From Betaproteobacteria bacterium (GTDB lineage: Bacteria > Pseudomonadota > Gammaproteobacteria > Burkholderiales > CAIKXV01): a stretch of DNA of 48,557 bases. Positions 35,256-46,306 of the stretch are shown piece by piece. The notes under the pieces were generated by a model. That model worked only from the letters and a program-made list of their open reading frames with translations. It was not told where the DNA came from and ran no database searches. Position 1 is the first letter of the stretch. Each line of letters starts with the position of its first letter. The DNA is taken from NCBI GenBank assembly GCA_021298815.1, contig JAJTHE010000119.1:1-48557 (forward strand), read 5' to 3'. The position numbers were made by a program, and so were the translations under genes.

Positions 35256-36182
35256 ATGGCGACAGTCGATGCAGCGCAGGTCAAGTCCTTCCTCACCGGC
35301 CTCCAGGCCGACATCGTCGCGCAGCTCGAGAAGGCCGACGGGAACGTGTTCCGCCGCGACGGCTGGGACCGGCCGGGCGGCGGTGGCGGACTTTCGTGCG
35401 TGATCGAAGGCGGTGGCCTGTTCGAACGCGGTGGCGTGAATTTCTCGCATGTCACCGGTGACCGCCTGCCCCCGTCCGCGAGCGCCGGGCGACCGGAGGT
35501 GGCCGGGCGCGGCTTCGAAGCCATGGGCGTGTCGCTGGTGCTGCATCCGCGCAATCCCTACGTGCCTACGGTGCACATGAACGTGCGCTTCTTCATCGCG
35601 AAGGCCCCGGCAGGCGATGCCGCCGCGCGCCCGGTATGGTGGTTCGGCGGTGGCATGGACCTCACGCCCTATTACGGCTTCGAGGAAGACGCGGTGCATT
35701 TCCACCGGACCTGCAGCGATGCGCTGGCACCGTTCGGAGCGGGCCGCTATGCCGACTACAAGGCGTGGTGCGACCGCTACTTCTTCCTGAAGCACCGCGA
35801 CGAGCCGCGCGGCGTCGGCGGCGTGTTCTTCGACGACCTGTCGGAACCCGACTTCGATGCGGCGTTCGGGTTGACACGGTCGGTCGGCAGCAGCTTCACC
35901 TCAGCCTACCTGCCGGTGGCCGAACGCCGGCGGGGCGTGGAGTACGGCGAGCGCGAGCGCAGCTGGCAGGCCTACCGGCGCGGCCGGTACGTCGAGTTCA
36001 ACCTGGTGTTCGACCGCGGCACGCTGTTCGGCCTGCAGTCGGGCGGCCGTACCGAGTCGATCCTGATGTCGATGCCGCCAAAGGTGGAATGGCGCTACGA
36101 CTACCATCCCGAGCCGGGCAGTGCGGAAGCCCGCCTGCACACCGACTTCCTGACCGGACGCGACTGGCTCGCCGCCGGCTGA
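35256..36182 (+). CDS. hemF: Oxygen-dependent coproporphyrinogen III oxidase
   Basis: A 308-residue enzyme that oxidatively decarboxylates coproporphyrinogen III to protoporphyrinogen IX. Family blocks: [54 protein letters not shown] and [23 protein letters not shown] 35256 is listed; GTG 35250, which overlaps the purD stop as GTGA, would add two residues and fits the coupling pattern of this region. purD-hemF adjacency is common in betaproteobacteria. Its gene converges with the kinase cassette. Confidence 0.96.
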   Translation: MATVDAAQVKSFLTGLQADIVAQLEKADGNVFRRDGWDRPGGGGGLSCVIEGGGLFERGGVNFSHVTGDRLPPSASAGRPEVAGRGFEAMGVSLVLHPRNPYVPTVHMNVRFFIAKAPAGDAAARPVWWFGGGMDLTPYYGFEEDAVHFHRTCSDALAPFGAGRYADYKAWCDRYFFLKHRDEPRGVGGVFFDDLSEPDFDAAFGLTRSVGSSFTSAYLPVAERRRGVEYGERERSWQAYRRGRYVEFNLVFDRGTLFGLQSGGRTESILMSMPPKVEWRYDYHPEPGSAEARLHTDFLTGRDWLAAG

Positions 36183-36260
36183 CCGCGCCGGGGGCCCAGG
36201 GCGGCGGTCCCGCGACGGTGGGATAGGAGAGCAGCGACCCGAACGTCTGCGGTCCGAACG

Positions 36261-38194
36261 TCAGGGCCTGCGCCGCCGCAGGCCGATGCGCTCGCCCAGC
36301 TCCCGGATGCGGTCGAGCCAGCGGCCGGGCAGCGCCAGCCGCGGCGCGGAGGACAGTTCCGGCGCCTGGCGCCGCACCAGCTGCGGGGCCTGCTCGAACT
36401 GCTGGGCGCGTACGAGCGCGGCGATCAGGTGCCCGCGCAGGTTCTTCAGCGCGACCGGCTTGTTGATGAAGCGGAAGATCTGCGCGCCGTTGATCAGGCC
36501 GATCATCAGCTCCGAGTCGGAGGCCTCGGTGACCACAAGGGTCAGCAGCTGCGGGTGGTCCTGCTTCAGCGTCTTGATCAGGTTGGCGTTGTCGGGCGGG
36601 CTGCCGGCATCGATGTCGAACAGCACCACGCCGACGTCTCCTGTAGCCAGTTCCCCCAGCGCGACCTCGGGCCCGGTGGCCTGGCGAACCGGGCACACGT
36701 CGGCCATCAGCTCGCGCGTCGAGCGGTAGAGCTCGCCGTTCGAATCGACCACCAGGATCGCACGGTCCGGCCGCAGGTCGCTCGAGGGCGGCGGCGCGAG
36801 GTCGGCCAGTTCGATGGAAACCGCGACCGCCTCGCGTACGATCGACCGCAGCTCGTTGTTGTCCCAGGGCTTGGAGACGAAGCGGTAAATCTCGCCGTCG
36901 TTGATCGAACCCACGATCGACGCGAGGTCGGCATAGCCGGTGAGCAGGATGCGCATCGAACCCGGCGCGATCTCCTTCGCGCGGCGCAGCAGCTCCACGC
37001 CGGTCATGCCCGGCATCCGCTGGTCGCTGACGATCGCATGCATGCGGTACCGGGCGATGAAGGCCAGTGCGTGTTCGCAGTCGCTGGTCGCGAACACATG
37101 GTAGTCGTTGCGGAACACCGACTTGAGCGCGCTCAGGATGCGCTCCTCGTCGTCGACCACCAGCAGCCTGGGCTTGTGCGCCGACGATTGCGGCCGGCTG
37201 CCGTTGCGCGCGCGATCGCCCGGGAAGGTCGATGCCGGCGGCACCGTGTGCTGGCGCCTCGCCGCGGCCAGGCGGCGCCCGGGGCTGGGCGTCCCCGTCG
37301 CCGGGATGCCGGCGGGCAGCGGTGCCATAGGCGGGCTGTCGGCCGAGGCTGCATCCCCGGTCAGCGCGAGGCTGTCGACGATACCCTGCGCGAACAGCAT
37401 GCCGAACTCGGCCGCGCTGTCGAACCGGTCCTCGATCGGCTTGGCGAGCGCGGTCAGCACGACGTCGTCGAGGGTCTCCGACACGTTGGCATTGAGGCGC
37501 GACGGCGGGATCGGCAGGGTCTCGAGGTCGAGCACCTGGCGCATGATCTGCGGCGTACCGCCGCTGTACGGACGGATGCTGGTCAGCAGTTCGTAGGCGA
37601 TCACGCCGGCCGCATAGAGGTCGGCCTCCGGCCCGGCATGCTGGCCGAGGAATTGTTCGGGCGCCATGTAGTAGGGCGTGCCGAACATCTGTCCACTCTG
37701 CGTGAGGTTGGACGACTCGATGCGTGCGATGCCGAAGTCGCTGATCTTGACCCTGCCAACGGCGTTGAGCAGGATGTTCGCCGGCTTGATGTCCCGGTGC
37801 ACCACGCCCTGGGCATGCGAATGCGCGAGTGCGTCGAGCAGTTCGGCCATGATGCGCGCGATCTCGCGCAGCGTGAACCGGCGGCGCGACGCCAGTTCTT
37901 GGTGCAGCGAGCATCCCTCGACCAGTTCCATCGCGATGAACGCGATGTCGCCGTCCTCGCCGTACTCGAAGATCTGCACGATGTTCGGGTGGACCAGGCG
38001 GCCGGCCGCCTGCGCTTCGCGCCGGAATCGGTCGAGCGTGCCCGACTGCTCGTCGATCGGCAGCGCGGCCCGGCTGATCGACTTGATCGCGACCGCGCGC
38101 TCGATCGCCAAGTCGAAGCCGCGGTAGACGATGCCCATGCCGCCGCGCCCGATGACCGCGTCGATCCGGTACTTGCCGATGCGATCGGGCAGCA

Positions 38195-38198
<4 letters not shown>
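36261..38198 (-). CDS. Hybrid Ser/Thr protein kinase with two receiver domains (copy 1)
   Basis: A 645-residue protein. Residues 9-270 are a Hanks-type kinase: Gly loop IGRGGMGIVY (16-25), Lys39 in VAIK, catalytic HRD at 134-136 with Lys138 and Asn141, DFG at 154-156, GTPYYMAPEQ (173-182) and DLYAAGV. A Pro/Ala-rich linker (285-340) leads to receiver 1 (342-460): acidic pair in VVDDEE, acceptor Asp392 (SDQRMPG), Thr in LLTGY and Lys443. Receiver 2 (about 479-600) keeps Asp528 or Asp530, Thr in VVTEAS and Lys580, but its acidic pair is reduced to VVDSNG. No TM segment is seen, so it is cytoplasmic. ATG 38198 overlaps the stop of the sensor kinase as ATGA. Inferred role: a Ser/Thr kinase gated by His-Asp signalling. 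Confidence 0.9.
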
Positions 38199-40018
<1,820 letters not shown>

Positions 40019-40090
40019 CCAGCGAATCTAGCACGCCGCGATGGCGCGCTGCCCGCGCGGGAGACTTCCTGCAGCGTCACCGCGGCGTGT

Positions 40091-42037
40091 TCACGACCCG
40101 GCCTCGGCGGCGACGACCGCTGGCGGCGTCACCGGCAGGCCGGCGTCGGGTGCGCCTGCAACGGCCTTGGCCGGTGCCGGCTTGTACATCTTCGCCAGTT
40201 CGGGCGACTCGCGCAGCAGCTGCGCGCGCTCAAGGGCGGCGAGCAGGTGGGATCGCACGAGCTGCTGGTTCACCGGCTTGTTCAGGAACCGGAAGATCTG
40301 CGCCTGGTTGATCAGCTCGATCATCAGTTCGGAGTCCGAAGCGCTGGTGACCACGATCGACAGGATATCCGGCTTCTCGTGCTTCAGGGTCTTCAGCAGC
40401 GCGACGCCCTCGGCGCCCGTGTACTCGACGTCCATCAGCACGATCGTCACCGGGTACTGGTCGATTCGGTCCATCGCCGATTCGGCGTCCAGCGCATGGC
40501 GGATCTGGCATACCCCGACCAGCATCTCCTTCACCGAGCGCAGCAGTTCGTAGCTCGGGTCGACCACCAGCACGGCCATCTCCTGCCGTGCCGCGGTGTC
40601 CACGCGCATCACCCTGCGCTCGCCGACGGTGAGGCCGATCTCCACGGCCTCGTGCACGATCTGCTTGAGGTCGCGGTTGTTCCACGGCTTGTTGATGAAG
40701 CGGAATATCTCGCCCTCGTTGATCGAGCCGACGATCGCGTTCAGGTCGGAATAGCCGGTGAGCAGCAGCCGCATCGAGGTGGGCGAGGTGATCTTCGCGC
40801 GGCGCAGCAGCTCGACGCCGAGCATCTCCGGCATGCGCTGGTCGCTGATGATCGCGTGCATGTGGAACTTCTCGACGAAGCGCAGGGCGTGGCTGCAGTT
40901 GCTGGTGGCGAACACATGGAAGTCGTCGCGGAACAGCGCCTTCAGCGAATTGAGGATGCGCTCCTCGTCGTCGACCACCAGCAGCCGCGGCTTGTGCGCC
41001 GAGGACACCGGCCCCGAGGACACCGGCGCCGAGGGCGCCTGCGCCGCGCCCGTGCCGGCGGTGGCCTCGCGCCCGGGCACGGCCGCGGCCGTGCCGGTCG
41101 CGACCGATGCGCGCAGCAGCCGGGCGGCCGCCGACAGGTTGCGCGTCGTCTCCGCGCTGATCGGTGCCGCCTCCACGGTGTCGCCGACTGCGCGCAGCGT
41201 CGCCTCGATGCCGCGCTGGAAGGCCAGCCGGAACTCGGCGGCATTCTGGAAGCGTTCCGCCGGCCGCTTGGCGAGCGCCTTCAACACCGCTTCGTCCAGT
41301 TCCGGCACGATCCGCGGGTCCACCTGCGACGGCGCCGTCACCTTGACCTCGGGGTCCATCACCTGCCGCATCACGAAGGCGGTGGTGCCGGAGAACGCGC
41401 GCTGTCCGGTGAGCAGCTCGAAGGCGACGGTCCCGGCGGAATAGACGTCGCTCGCCGGCGTCGCGGTCTCGCCGTTGATCAGTTCGGGCGCCATGAAATG
41501 CGGCGTGCCGAGCGGCTCGTTGTTCACGATCATCCGCGTGGACTCGACATGCGCGATGCCGAAGTCGGTCACCTTGATCCGGCCGTCGTTGGTCAGCAGG
41601 ATGTTCGCCGGCTTGATGTCCTGGTGGATCACGCCGTTCTGGTGCGCATACTCGAGCGCGGACAGCAGCTGCTCGACGAGGGAACCGATCTGCTTGAAGT
41701 CGTAGCGCCGCCGCTCCAGCAGGCGCTGGTGCAGGGTCTTGCCCGCGACGAGTTCCATTGCGATGAAGGCGACCTCCTGGCTTTCGCCATAGTCGTAGAC
41801 CTGGACGATGTTCGGGTGCATCAGCCGCCCGGCGGCCTGCGCCTCGCGCTTGAACCGGTCGAGTATGTTCATCGCCTGGTCCGGGTCGAGCGCGCGCTTG
41901 ATCAGTGCCTTGATCGCCACCGGACGCTGGATCGTCGGGTCGAACGCGGAGTAGACAGTGCCCATGCCGCCCCTGCCGAGGATGCCGTGGACTTCGAACT
42001 TGCCGATGGTGGCGGGTAGCGGGCCGATGGCACTCAT
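40091..42037 (-). CDS. Hybrid Ser/Thr protein kinase with two receiver domains (copy 2)
   Basis: A 648-residue paralogue of the protein at 36261-38198, with the same domain order. Kinase about 12-280: Gly loop LGRGGMGTVY (20-29), Lys43, catalytic loop HQDIKPAN (138-145) where the usual HRD Arg is Gln, DFG at 158-160, and GTPHFMAPE. Linker about 285-345. Receiver 1 (348-465): VVDDEE, Asp399 (SDQRMPE), LLTGY, Lys450. Receiver 2 (about 486-605): VVDPSY instead of a full acidic pair, Asp536 in LMDVEY, Thr in VVTSAS, Lys587. ATG 42037 begins MSAIGPL; the 104-base leader is C-rich with no Shine-Dalgarno. Both receivers may be phosphorylated by the upstream sensor kinase; this is inference. Confidence 0.9.
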   Translation of the reverse strand: MSAIGPLPATIGKFEVHGILGRGGMGTVYSAFDPTIQRPVAIKALIKRALDPDQAMNILDRFKREAQAAGRLMHPNIVQVYDYGESQEVAFIAMELVAGKTLHQRLLERRRYDFKQIGSLVEQLLSALEYAHQNGVIHQDIKPANILLTNDGRIKVTDFGIAHVESTRMIVNNEPLGTPHFMAPELINGETATPASDVYSAGTVAFELLTGQRAFSGTTAFVMRQVMDPEVKVTAPSQVDPRIVPELDEAVLKALAKRPAERFQNAAEFRLAFQRGIEATLRAVGDTVEAAPISAETTRNLSAAARLLRASVATGTAAAVPGREATAGTGAAQAPSAPVSSGPVSSAHKPRLLVVDDEERILNSLKALFRDDFHVFATSNCSHALRFVEKFHMHAIISDQRMPEMLGVELLRRAKITSPTSMRLLLTGYSDLNAIVGSINEGEIFRFINKPWNNRDLKQIVHEAVEIGLTVGERRVMRVDTAARQEMAVLVVDPSYELLRSVKEMLVGVCQIRHALDAESAMDRIDQYPVTIVLMDVEYTGAEGVALLKTLKHEKPDILSIVVTSASDSELMIELINQAQIFRFLNKPVNQQLVRSHLLAALERAQLLRESPELAKMYKPAPAKAVAGAPDAGLPVTPPAVVAAEAGS

Positions 42038-42038
42038 T

Positions 42039-42065
42039 GGGGTCGGGCTCGGGTCTGGGATCGGG
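42039..42065 (+). other. G-quadruplex-type motif just upstream of kinase copy 2
   Basis: Five G-runs (4, 3, 3, 3, 3) with loops of 2, 3, 3 and 3 bases on the plus strand, starting two bases before the kinase start codon. The plus strand is the template for that gene; the mRNA is C-rich. Confidence 0.35.
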
Positions 42066-42141
42066 ACAGTGGAGGAAGGCGGGCGGGGCGGGGGTGCGGC
42101 CCGCGCGCGGCAGCGGCGGTCGGGCGTGCCGCCGCCGCGGC

Positions 42142-44151
42142 TCAGGCCGCCGGAAGGGCAGCGGGTCGCGGCGGCGGACCGCCCGCCGCGGTTGCAGAGG
42201 CCTCGGCGGCGGCATCGCCGCCGGCCGGGGCGCCCGTGTCGTCTGTGGCGGCGGCGGACGCGTTCGCGGGCAGCAGGACGGTGAAGGTCGTGCCCTCGCC
42301 GACGCGGGAGTGGACCAGGATCTTGCCCTTGTGCTGGTCGATGATCTTGAACGAGATGGACAGGCCGAGGCCGGTGCCCTTGCCGGTTTCCTTGGTCGTG
42401 AAGAACGGGTCGAAGATGCGCGGCAGCACGTCGGGCGGTATGCCCTTGCCGGTGTCCTTCACCTCGATCATCACGCTGTGGCCGACGGCCTTGGTGGTCA
42501 GCGTGATGAGCCCGTTGCTGGAGCCGCGCTCCTCGATCGCCTGCGCCGCGTTGGTGACCAGGTTCAGGAACACCTGGTTGATCTGCGACGCGGCGCACAT
42601 CACCGGGGGCAGGGTTCCGAACGACTTGCGCACGTTGACCCGCTTCAGGATGTGGCGGGCCAGCAGCAGCGTGCTTTCCAGGCCCTGGTTGACGTCGAAC
42701 GCCTGCACCTTGAGGCGGTCGAGCCGGCTGAAGTCCTTCAGGTTGAGCACGATCTCGGCGATCTTGTCGATGCCGTGCAGGCCATCCTGGACCAGCAGGG
42801 AAAGCTCGCCCAGGCTATTGCGTGTGCGCAGGGCCTCGAGTTCGCGGTTGACCAGGCTGAACTGGTCGCGCAGCTGGTCTTCCGGCGTGCTGGTCGACTG
42901 CAGCATGCGCAGCAGGCGGTCGAACTGCTCGACCAGGTCGACCAGCGTACTCATGCGGTCGTCCACCATGCCGAGGTTGTTCTTCACGTACGCGAGCGGC
43001 GTGTTGATCTCGTGCGCGACACCGGCGACCATCTGCCCGAGCGAGGACATCTTCTCGGACTGGATCAGCTGCGTCTCGGACAGCTGCAGTTCGGCCAGCG
43101 CGGTGGACAGCTCCTGGGTGCGCGCGGTCACACGGCGGTCGAGCGATTCGTTGACGTCCTTCAGTTCTTCGTTGGCCTTGTTCAGCAACTGGTAGCTCTG
43201 GGCCAGGCGCCAGCCGGCGAAGGCGAGCAACCCGAGCAGCGCCGCGGCGTACCAGATCAGCACGGTGCGGTAGCGCTGCTGCTCGGCGGCGGCGGCGCGC
43301 AGTTCGGTCTCGAAGCCGTCGATGACCTGGTCGAGCTCGCGCCCGGCGGTCGACTGCGAGATCACGCTGAACAGTTCGCCGGCCAGTTGCCGGCGTCCGA
43401 CCACCTCGCGCCCGATCCTGACCAGCGAATCGCGTGCCGCGGTGAGCCGTGCCGAGGTGTAGTCGGGCCGCGCTTCGCCGATGCCGGTGAGCGCGGCATT
43501 GATCGAGCGCGCGCGTTCGGCCGAGCCGTCGACCACGTAGGCGCCCAGGTCGGCACCCGCCTGGGTGGCCACCCGGTCGAGGTTGAGCAGCGTGCGCTGG
43601 GTCGCGGGGTCGACCTGGCGCGTCGCGCGCAGCGCGGAGAGGTACTCCGAGAACCACTGCTGCACCTCGGGCAGGGCGGTGGTGACGAAATTGGCCTCGG
43701 ACAGGTAGCTCACGGTCACCGCGTTCTTTTCCTGGAACGCGCCGACCATGTCGGGCAGCTTGTCCTGCAGCGTGGCCGAAGGGATGCGGGAGGCCGACTG
43801 CTGCAGCGCGCGCAGCGTCTTGCCGACGGTCGGCACCAGGTTGACCGCCGACTCGTAGCCGCGCTCGGCGTCGGTCGCCGCGCGCAGCAGGATGGTGTCC
43901 CAGCGCGCCTCCAGTTCCTTCAGCGCCCGCAGCTGGCCGCTGATCTCGACCACCGCGCGCTCATCCAGCGGGCGGGTCTTCCAGTACACGAACGCGAGTG
44001 CTCCGAGCAGCAGGATGGTGGCCAGCGCGATCAGCGCGATGCGCGGCCCGCCCCGCGCCAGGCGGACGGGGGCTGCAGCCGGGGAACCGGCGTCGGGTGC
44101 GGCACGGCGAAGGGCGAGTCGGAACACGGACAGCAGGCCTTTCGGGGACAT
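42142..44151 (-). CDS. Membrane sensor histidine kinase (copy 2, first gene of the cassette)
   Basis: A 669-residue paralogue of the sensor at 38195-40018. Basic N-terminus, TM1 at about 38-57, a helical sensor of about 235 residues (58-292), TM2 at about 295-315, coiled coil to 365, HisKA with His380 in AGVAHEINTPLAYVK, and HATPase with [31 protein letters not shown]. The block SEKMSSLGQMVAG before the His is identical in both copies. A C-terminal Ala/Pro tail of about 40 residues follows. ATG 44151 is preceded by GATAAT (44162..44157) and five bases, suggesting a leaderless start of the four-gene cassette. Confidence 0.92.
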   Translation of the reverse strand: MSPKGLLSVFRLALRRAAPDAGSPAAAPVRLARGGPRIALIALATILLLGALAFVYWKTRPLDERAVVEISGQLRALKELEARWDTILLRAATDAERGYESAVNLVPTVGKTLRALQQSASRIPSATLQDKLPDMVGAFQEKNAVTVSYLSEANFVTTALPEVQQWFSEYLSALRATRQVDPATQRTLLNLDRVATQAGADLGAYVVDGSAERARSINAALTGIGEARPDYTSARLTAARDSLVRIGREVVGRRQLAGELFSVISQSTAGRELDQVIDGFETELRAAAAEQQRYRTVLIWYAAALLGLLAFAGWRLAQSYQLLNKANEELKDVNESLDRRVTARTQELSTALAELQLSETQLIQSEKMSSLGQMVAGVAHEINTPLAYVKNNLGMVDDRMSTLVDLVEQFDRLLRMLQSTSTPEDQLRDQFSLVNRELEALRTRNSLGELSLLVQDGLHGIDKIAEIVLNLKDFSRLDRLKVQAFDVNQGLESTLLLARHILKRVNVRKSFGTLPPVMCAASQINQVFLNLVTNAAQAIEERGSSNGLITLTTKAVGHSVMIEVKDTGKGIPPDVLPRIFDPFFTTKETGKGTGLGLSISFKIIDQHKGKILVHSRVGEGTTFTVLLPANASAAATDDTGAPAGGDAAAEASATAAGGPPPRPAALPAA

Positions 44152-44156
44152 CCACG

Positions 44157-44162
44157 ATTATC
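44157..44162 (-). promoter_or_regulatory. -10-like box before the kinase cassette
   Basis: Minus-strand GATAAT, then CGTGG, then the ATG at 44151. The -35 region is weak. Elsewhere in the 199-base gap to the YqaA-like gene I see only an imperfect palindrome GTAGCTTAGGCTAC at 44272-44285 of unknown meaning. Confidence 0.35.
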
Positions 44163-44350
44163 GGATGGCAACACACGGACTTGAGCAGGCACGCCCCGGA
44201 CGCGGATCCGGCCGGCCGTCCCGCGAGCCCGTTTTCACGATCACCGAAACTTTCTCAGGAAACCGCGCCAAGTAGCTTAGGCTACACGGAAAGTCTCGTC
44301 CAGCACCTCTCCTCGGCGGGCCGGCGCCGGCGCCTGCCCGAACCTGCTCC

Positions 44351-44788
44351 ATGAACGATCCTGCCGCACTCGGCCTGCTGTTCTCCTCCGCGCTGGTCGC
44401 GGCCACGGTGCTGCCGATGCAGTCCGAGGCGGTGCTGGTCGGCCTGCTGCTGGCCGGGCAGCAGCAGGCCTGGCTCCTCGTCCTCGTCGCGACTGTCGGC
44501 AACGTGCTAGGGTCGCTAGTGAACTGGTGGCTCGGACGCGGCATCGACCGTTTCCGCGACCGGCGCTGGTTCCCGGCGGGTCCCGAGGCGATGCAGCGCG
44601 CCGAGCGCTGGTACCGGCGCCATGGCCGATGGTCGCTGCTGCTCAGCTGGGTGCCGGTCATCGGCGATCCCCTGACCGTGGTGGCAGGCGTGCTGCGCGA
44701 GCCGCTGCCCACCTTCCTGCTCCTGGTCACCCTGGCGAAGGCGACGCGCTACATCGTGCTCGCTGCAGGCACGGCCAGCCTGTCCTGA
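44351..44788 (+). CDS. YqaA-like small membrane protein (DedA/VTT superfamily)
   Basis: A 145-residue polytopic membrane protein with hydrophobic stretches at about 8-30, 38-58, 97-117 and 120-142. The motifs LPMQSEAVLVGLLLAG, VGNVLGSLVNWWLGRG and WVPVIGDPLTVVAGVLRE match the YqaA branch of the DedA/SNARE-associated family. Related proteins act in membrane lipid handling; the role of YqaA itself is not established. ATG 44351 has no strong ribosome site. It is divergent from the kinase cassette and ends 4 bases from the convergent livF. Confidence 0.85.
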   Translation: MNDPAALGLLFSSALVAATVLPMQSEAVLVGLLLAGQQQAWLLVLVATVGNVLGSLVNWWLGRGIDRFRDRRWFPAGPEAMQRAERWYRRHGRWSLLLSWVPVIGDPLTVVAGVLREPLPTFLLLVTLAKATRYIVLAAGTASLS

Positions 44789-44792
44789 GGCG

Positions 44793-45497
44793 TCACTCCC
44801 CGAGGTAGGCCCGCCTCACCGCGTCGCTCGACAGCAGCTCGCCGGCGGCGCCGGCGAGCGTGATGCATCCCCCCTCCAGCACGTAGGCGCGCGCGGCCAG
44901 TTCCAGCGCGGCGCGGGCGTTCTGCTCGACCAGCAGGATCGACACGCGCTCGGCGGCAATGGAACGGATCGTGTCGAAGATGCGCTGCGTGACCAGTGGC
45001 GCCAGCCCCATGCTCGGTTCATCCAGCAGCAGCAGGCGGGGCCTGCCCATCAGGGCCCGGGCGATCGCGAGCATCTGCTGTTCCCCGCCCGACAGGGTGC
45101 CGGCGAGCTGGCGGCGCCGTTCGCCGAGCCGCGGGAACAGCGTGTAGCTGCGGTCGAGGTCGGCAAGCACGCCGGCGGCGTCGCGCCGCAGGTAGGCCCC
45201 CATGTCGAGGTTCTCGGCGACGGTCAGGCGCGCGAAGATGCCGCGGCCTTCCGGCACCAGGCTCAATCCGCGCCGGACGCGTTCGTGCACCGGCAGCCGG
45301 GTGATGTCCTCGCCGTCGAGCACGATGCTGCCGGCGCGCACCGGCAATGCGCCGGCGATGCCCTTCAGGCTGGTGGTCTTGCCGGCGCCATTGGCCCCGA
45401 TCACCGCGACCAGTTCGCCCGCGCCGACGTCCAGGTCGATGCCGCGCACCGCGACGATCGATCTGTAGCCGAGCGCCATCGCGCGCACCGACAGCAT
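44793..45497 (-). CDS. livF: Branched-chain amino-acid ABC transporter ATP-binding protein LivF
   Basis: A 234-residue ATPase, one of two in the Liv-type importer. Walker A GANGAGKTT is near 34-42, the signature LSGGEQQMLAIARAL near 135-149, Walker B LLLLDEPSMGLAP just after, and the switch His/Gln region SILLVEQNA. The ATG (45497..45495) shares one base with the livG stop (TGATG), so translation is coupled. A second ATG six codons on is possible. It is the last gene of livHMGF. Confidence 0.94.
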   Translation of the reverse strand: MLSVRAMALGYRSIVAVRGIDLDVGAGELVAVIGANGAGKTTSLKGIAGALPVRAGSIVLDGEDITRLPVHERVRRGLSLVPEGRGIFARLTVAENLDMGAYLRRDAAGVLADLDRSYTLFPRLGERRRQLAGTLSGGEQQMLAIARALMGRPRLLLLDEPSMGLAPLVTQRIFDTIRSIAAERVSILLVEQNARAALELAARAYVLEGGCITLAGAAGELLSSDAVRRAYLGE

Positions 45498-46306
45498 CAG
45501 CGGCCTTCCGCCGTGGCGTGCGCGGGGGCTTCGGGCGCCGGTGCCCCGAGGTAGGCCTCGATCACCGCCGGGTCGCGCTGCACCTCGGCCGGCACGCCTT
45601 CGGCGATCAGCTGGCCGTGGTCGAGCACGGCGACGCGGTCGCACAGGCCCATCACCAGCCGGACGTCGTGTTCGATCAGCAGCACCGTGGTGCCGCCGTC
45701 GCGCAGCGACACGATCAGCTCGCGCAGCGAAGCGGTCTCGGACGCATTCATGCCCGCGGCTGGCTCGTCGAGCGCGATCAGCTTCGGTCCGGCGGCCAGC
45801 GCCCGCGCGATCTCGAGCCGACGCTGCAGTCCGTACGGCAGGCTTCCCGCCGGCTCGTCCGCGAACGCGGATACGCCGACCTGCTGCAGCAGCGCATGGG
45901 CCCGCGCCTCGAGGCGGTGCTCTTCGTCGCGCACCCGGCGCGTGCGCAGTATCGCCCCCAGCGCGCCGGTGCTGCTGCGCGCATGCATGCCGACCATCAC
46001 GTTCTCGAGCGCGCTCATCTGGTGGAACAGGCGGATGTTCTGGAAGGTGCGGGCGATGCCCAGCTGCACCACCCGGTGCACCGGCTCGCCGGTGATCCGG
46101 TGCCCGTCGAGCAGGCACTGGCCGCCGTCCGGCGGCGTGAATCCGGTGATCACGTTGAACAGCGTGGTCTTGCCCGCGCCGTTCGGGCCGATCAGGCCGT
46201 AGACCGCGCCGCGCGCGACGTCGATCGAGACGCCAGACAGCGCCTGCACGCCGCCGAACGACTTGCCTACGGCCTGCACCGAGAGCAGGGGAAGATCCGC
46301 GCTCAA
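45497..46306 (-). CDS. livG: Branched-chain amino-acid ABC transporter ATP-binding protein LivG, TTG start
   Basis: A 269-residue ATPase, partner of LivF. Walker A GPNGAGKTT near 39-47, the LivG-specific GIARTFQNIRLF block, signature region SLPYGLQRRLEIARAL (Tyr-Gly instead of Ser-Gly), Walker B LIALDEPAAGM, and VLLIEHDVRLVM. There is no ATG or GTG at the family start; TTG 46306..46304 overlaps the livM stop as TTGA and gives MSADLPLLSVQAVGKSFGG. An Ala/Pro tail closes the protein. Confidence 0.93.
   Translation of the reverse strand: MSADLPLLSVQAVGKSFGGVQALSGVSIDVARGAVYGLIGPNGAGKTTLFNVITGFTPPDGGQCLLDGHRITGEPVHRVVQLGIARTFQNIRLFHQMSALENVMVGMHARSSTGALGAILRTRRVRDEEHRLEARAHALLQQVGVSAFADEPAGSLPYGLQRRLEIARALAAGPKLIALDEPAAGMNASETASLRELIVSLRDGGTTVLLIEHDVRLVMGLCDRVAVLDHGQLIAEGVPAEVQRDPAVIEAYLGAPAPEAPAHATAEGR

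Noticed and set aside
36183..36260. Short direct repeat CGAACGTC near the end of kinase copy 1
   Set aside because: Two 8-base copies in GC-rich sequence with no further units; no sign of an attachment site or repeat array.
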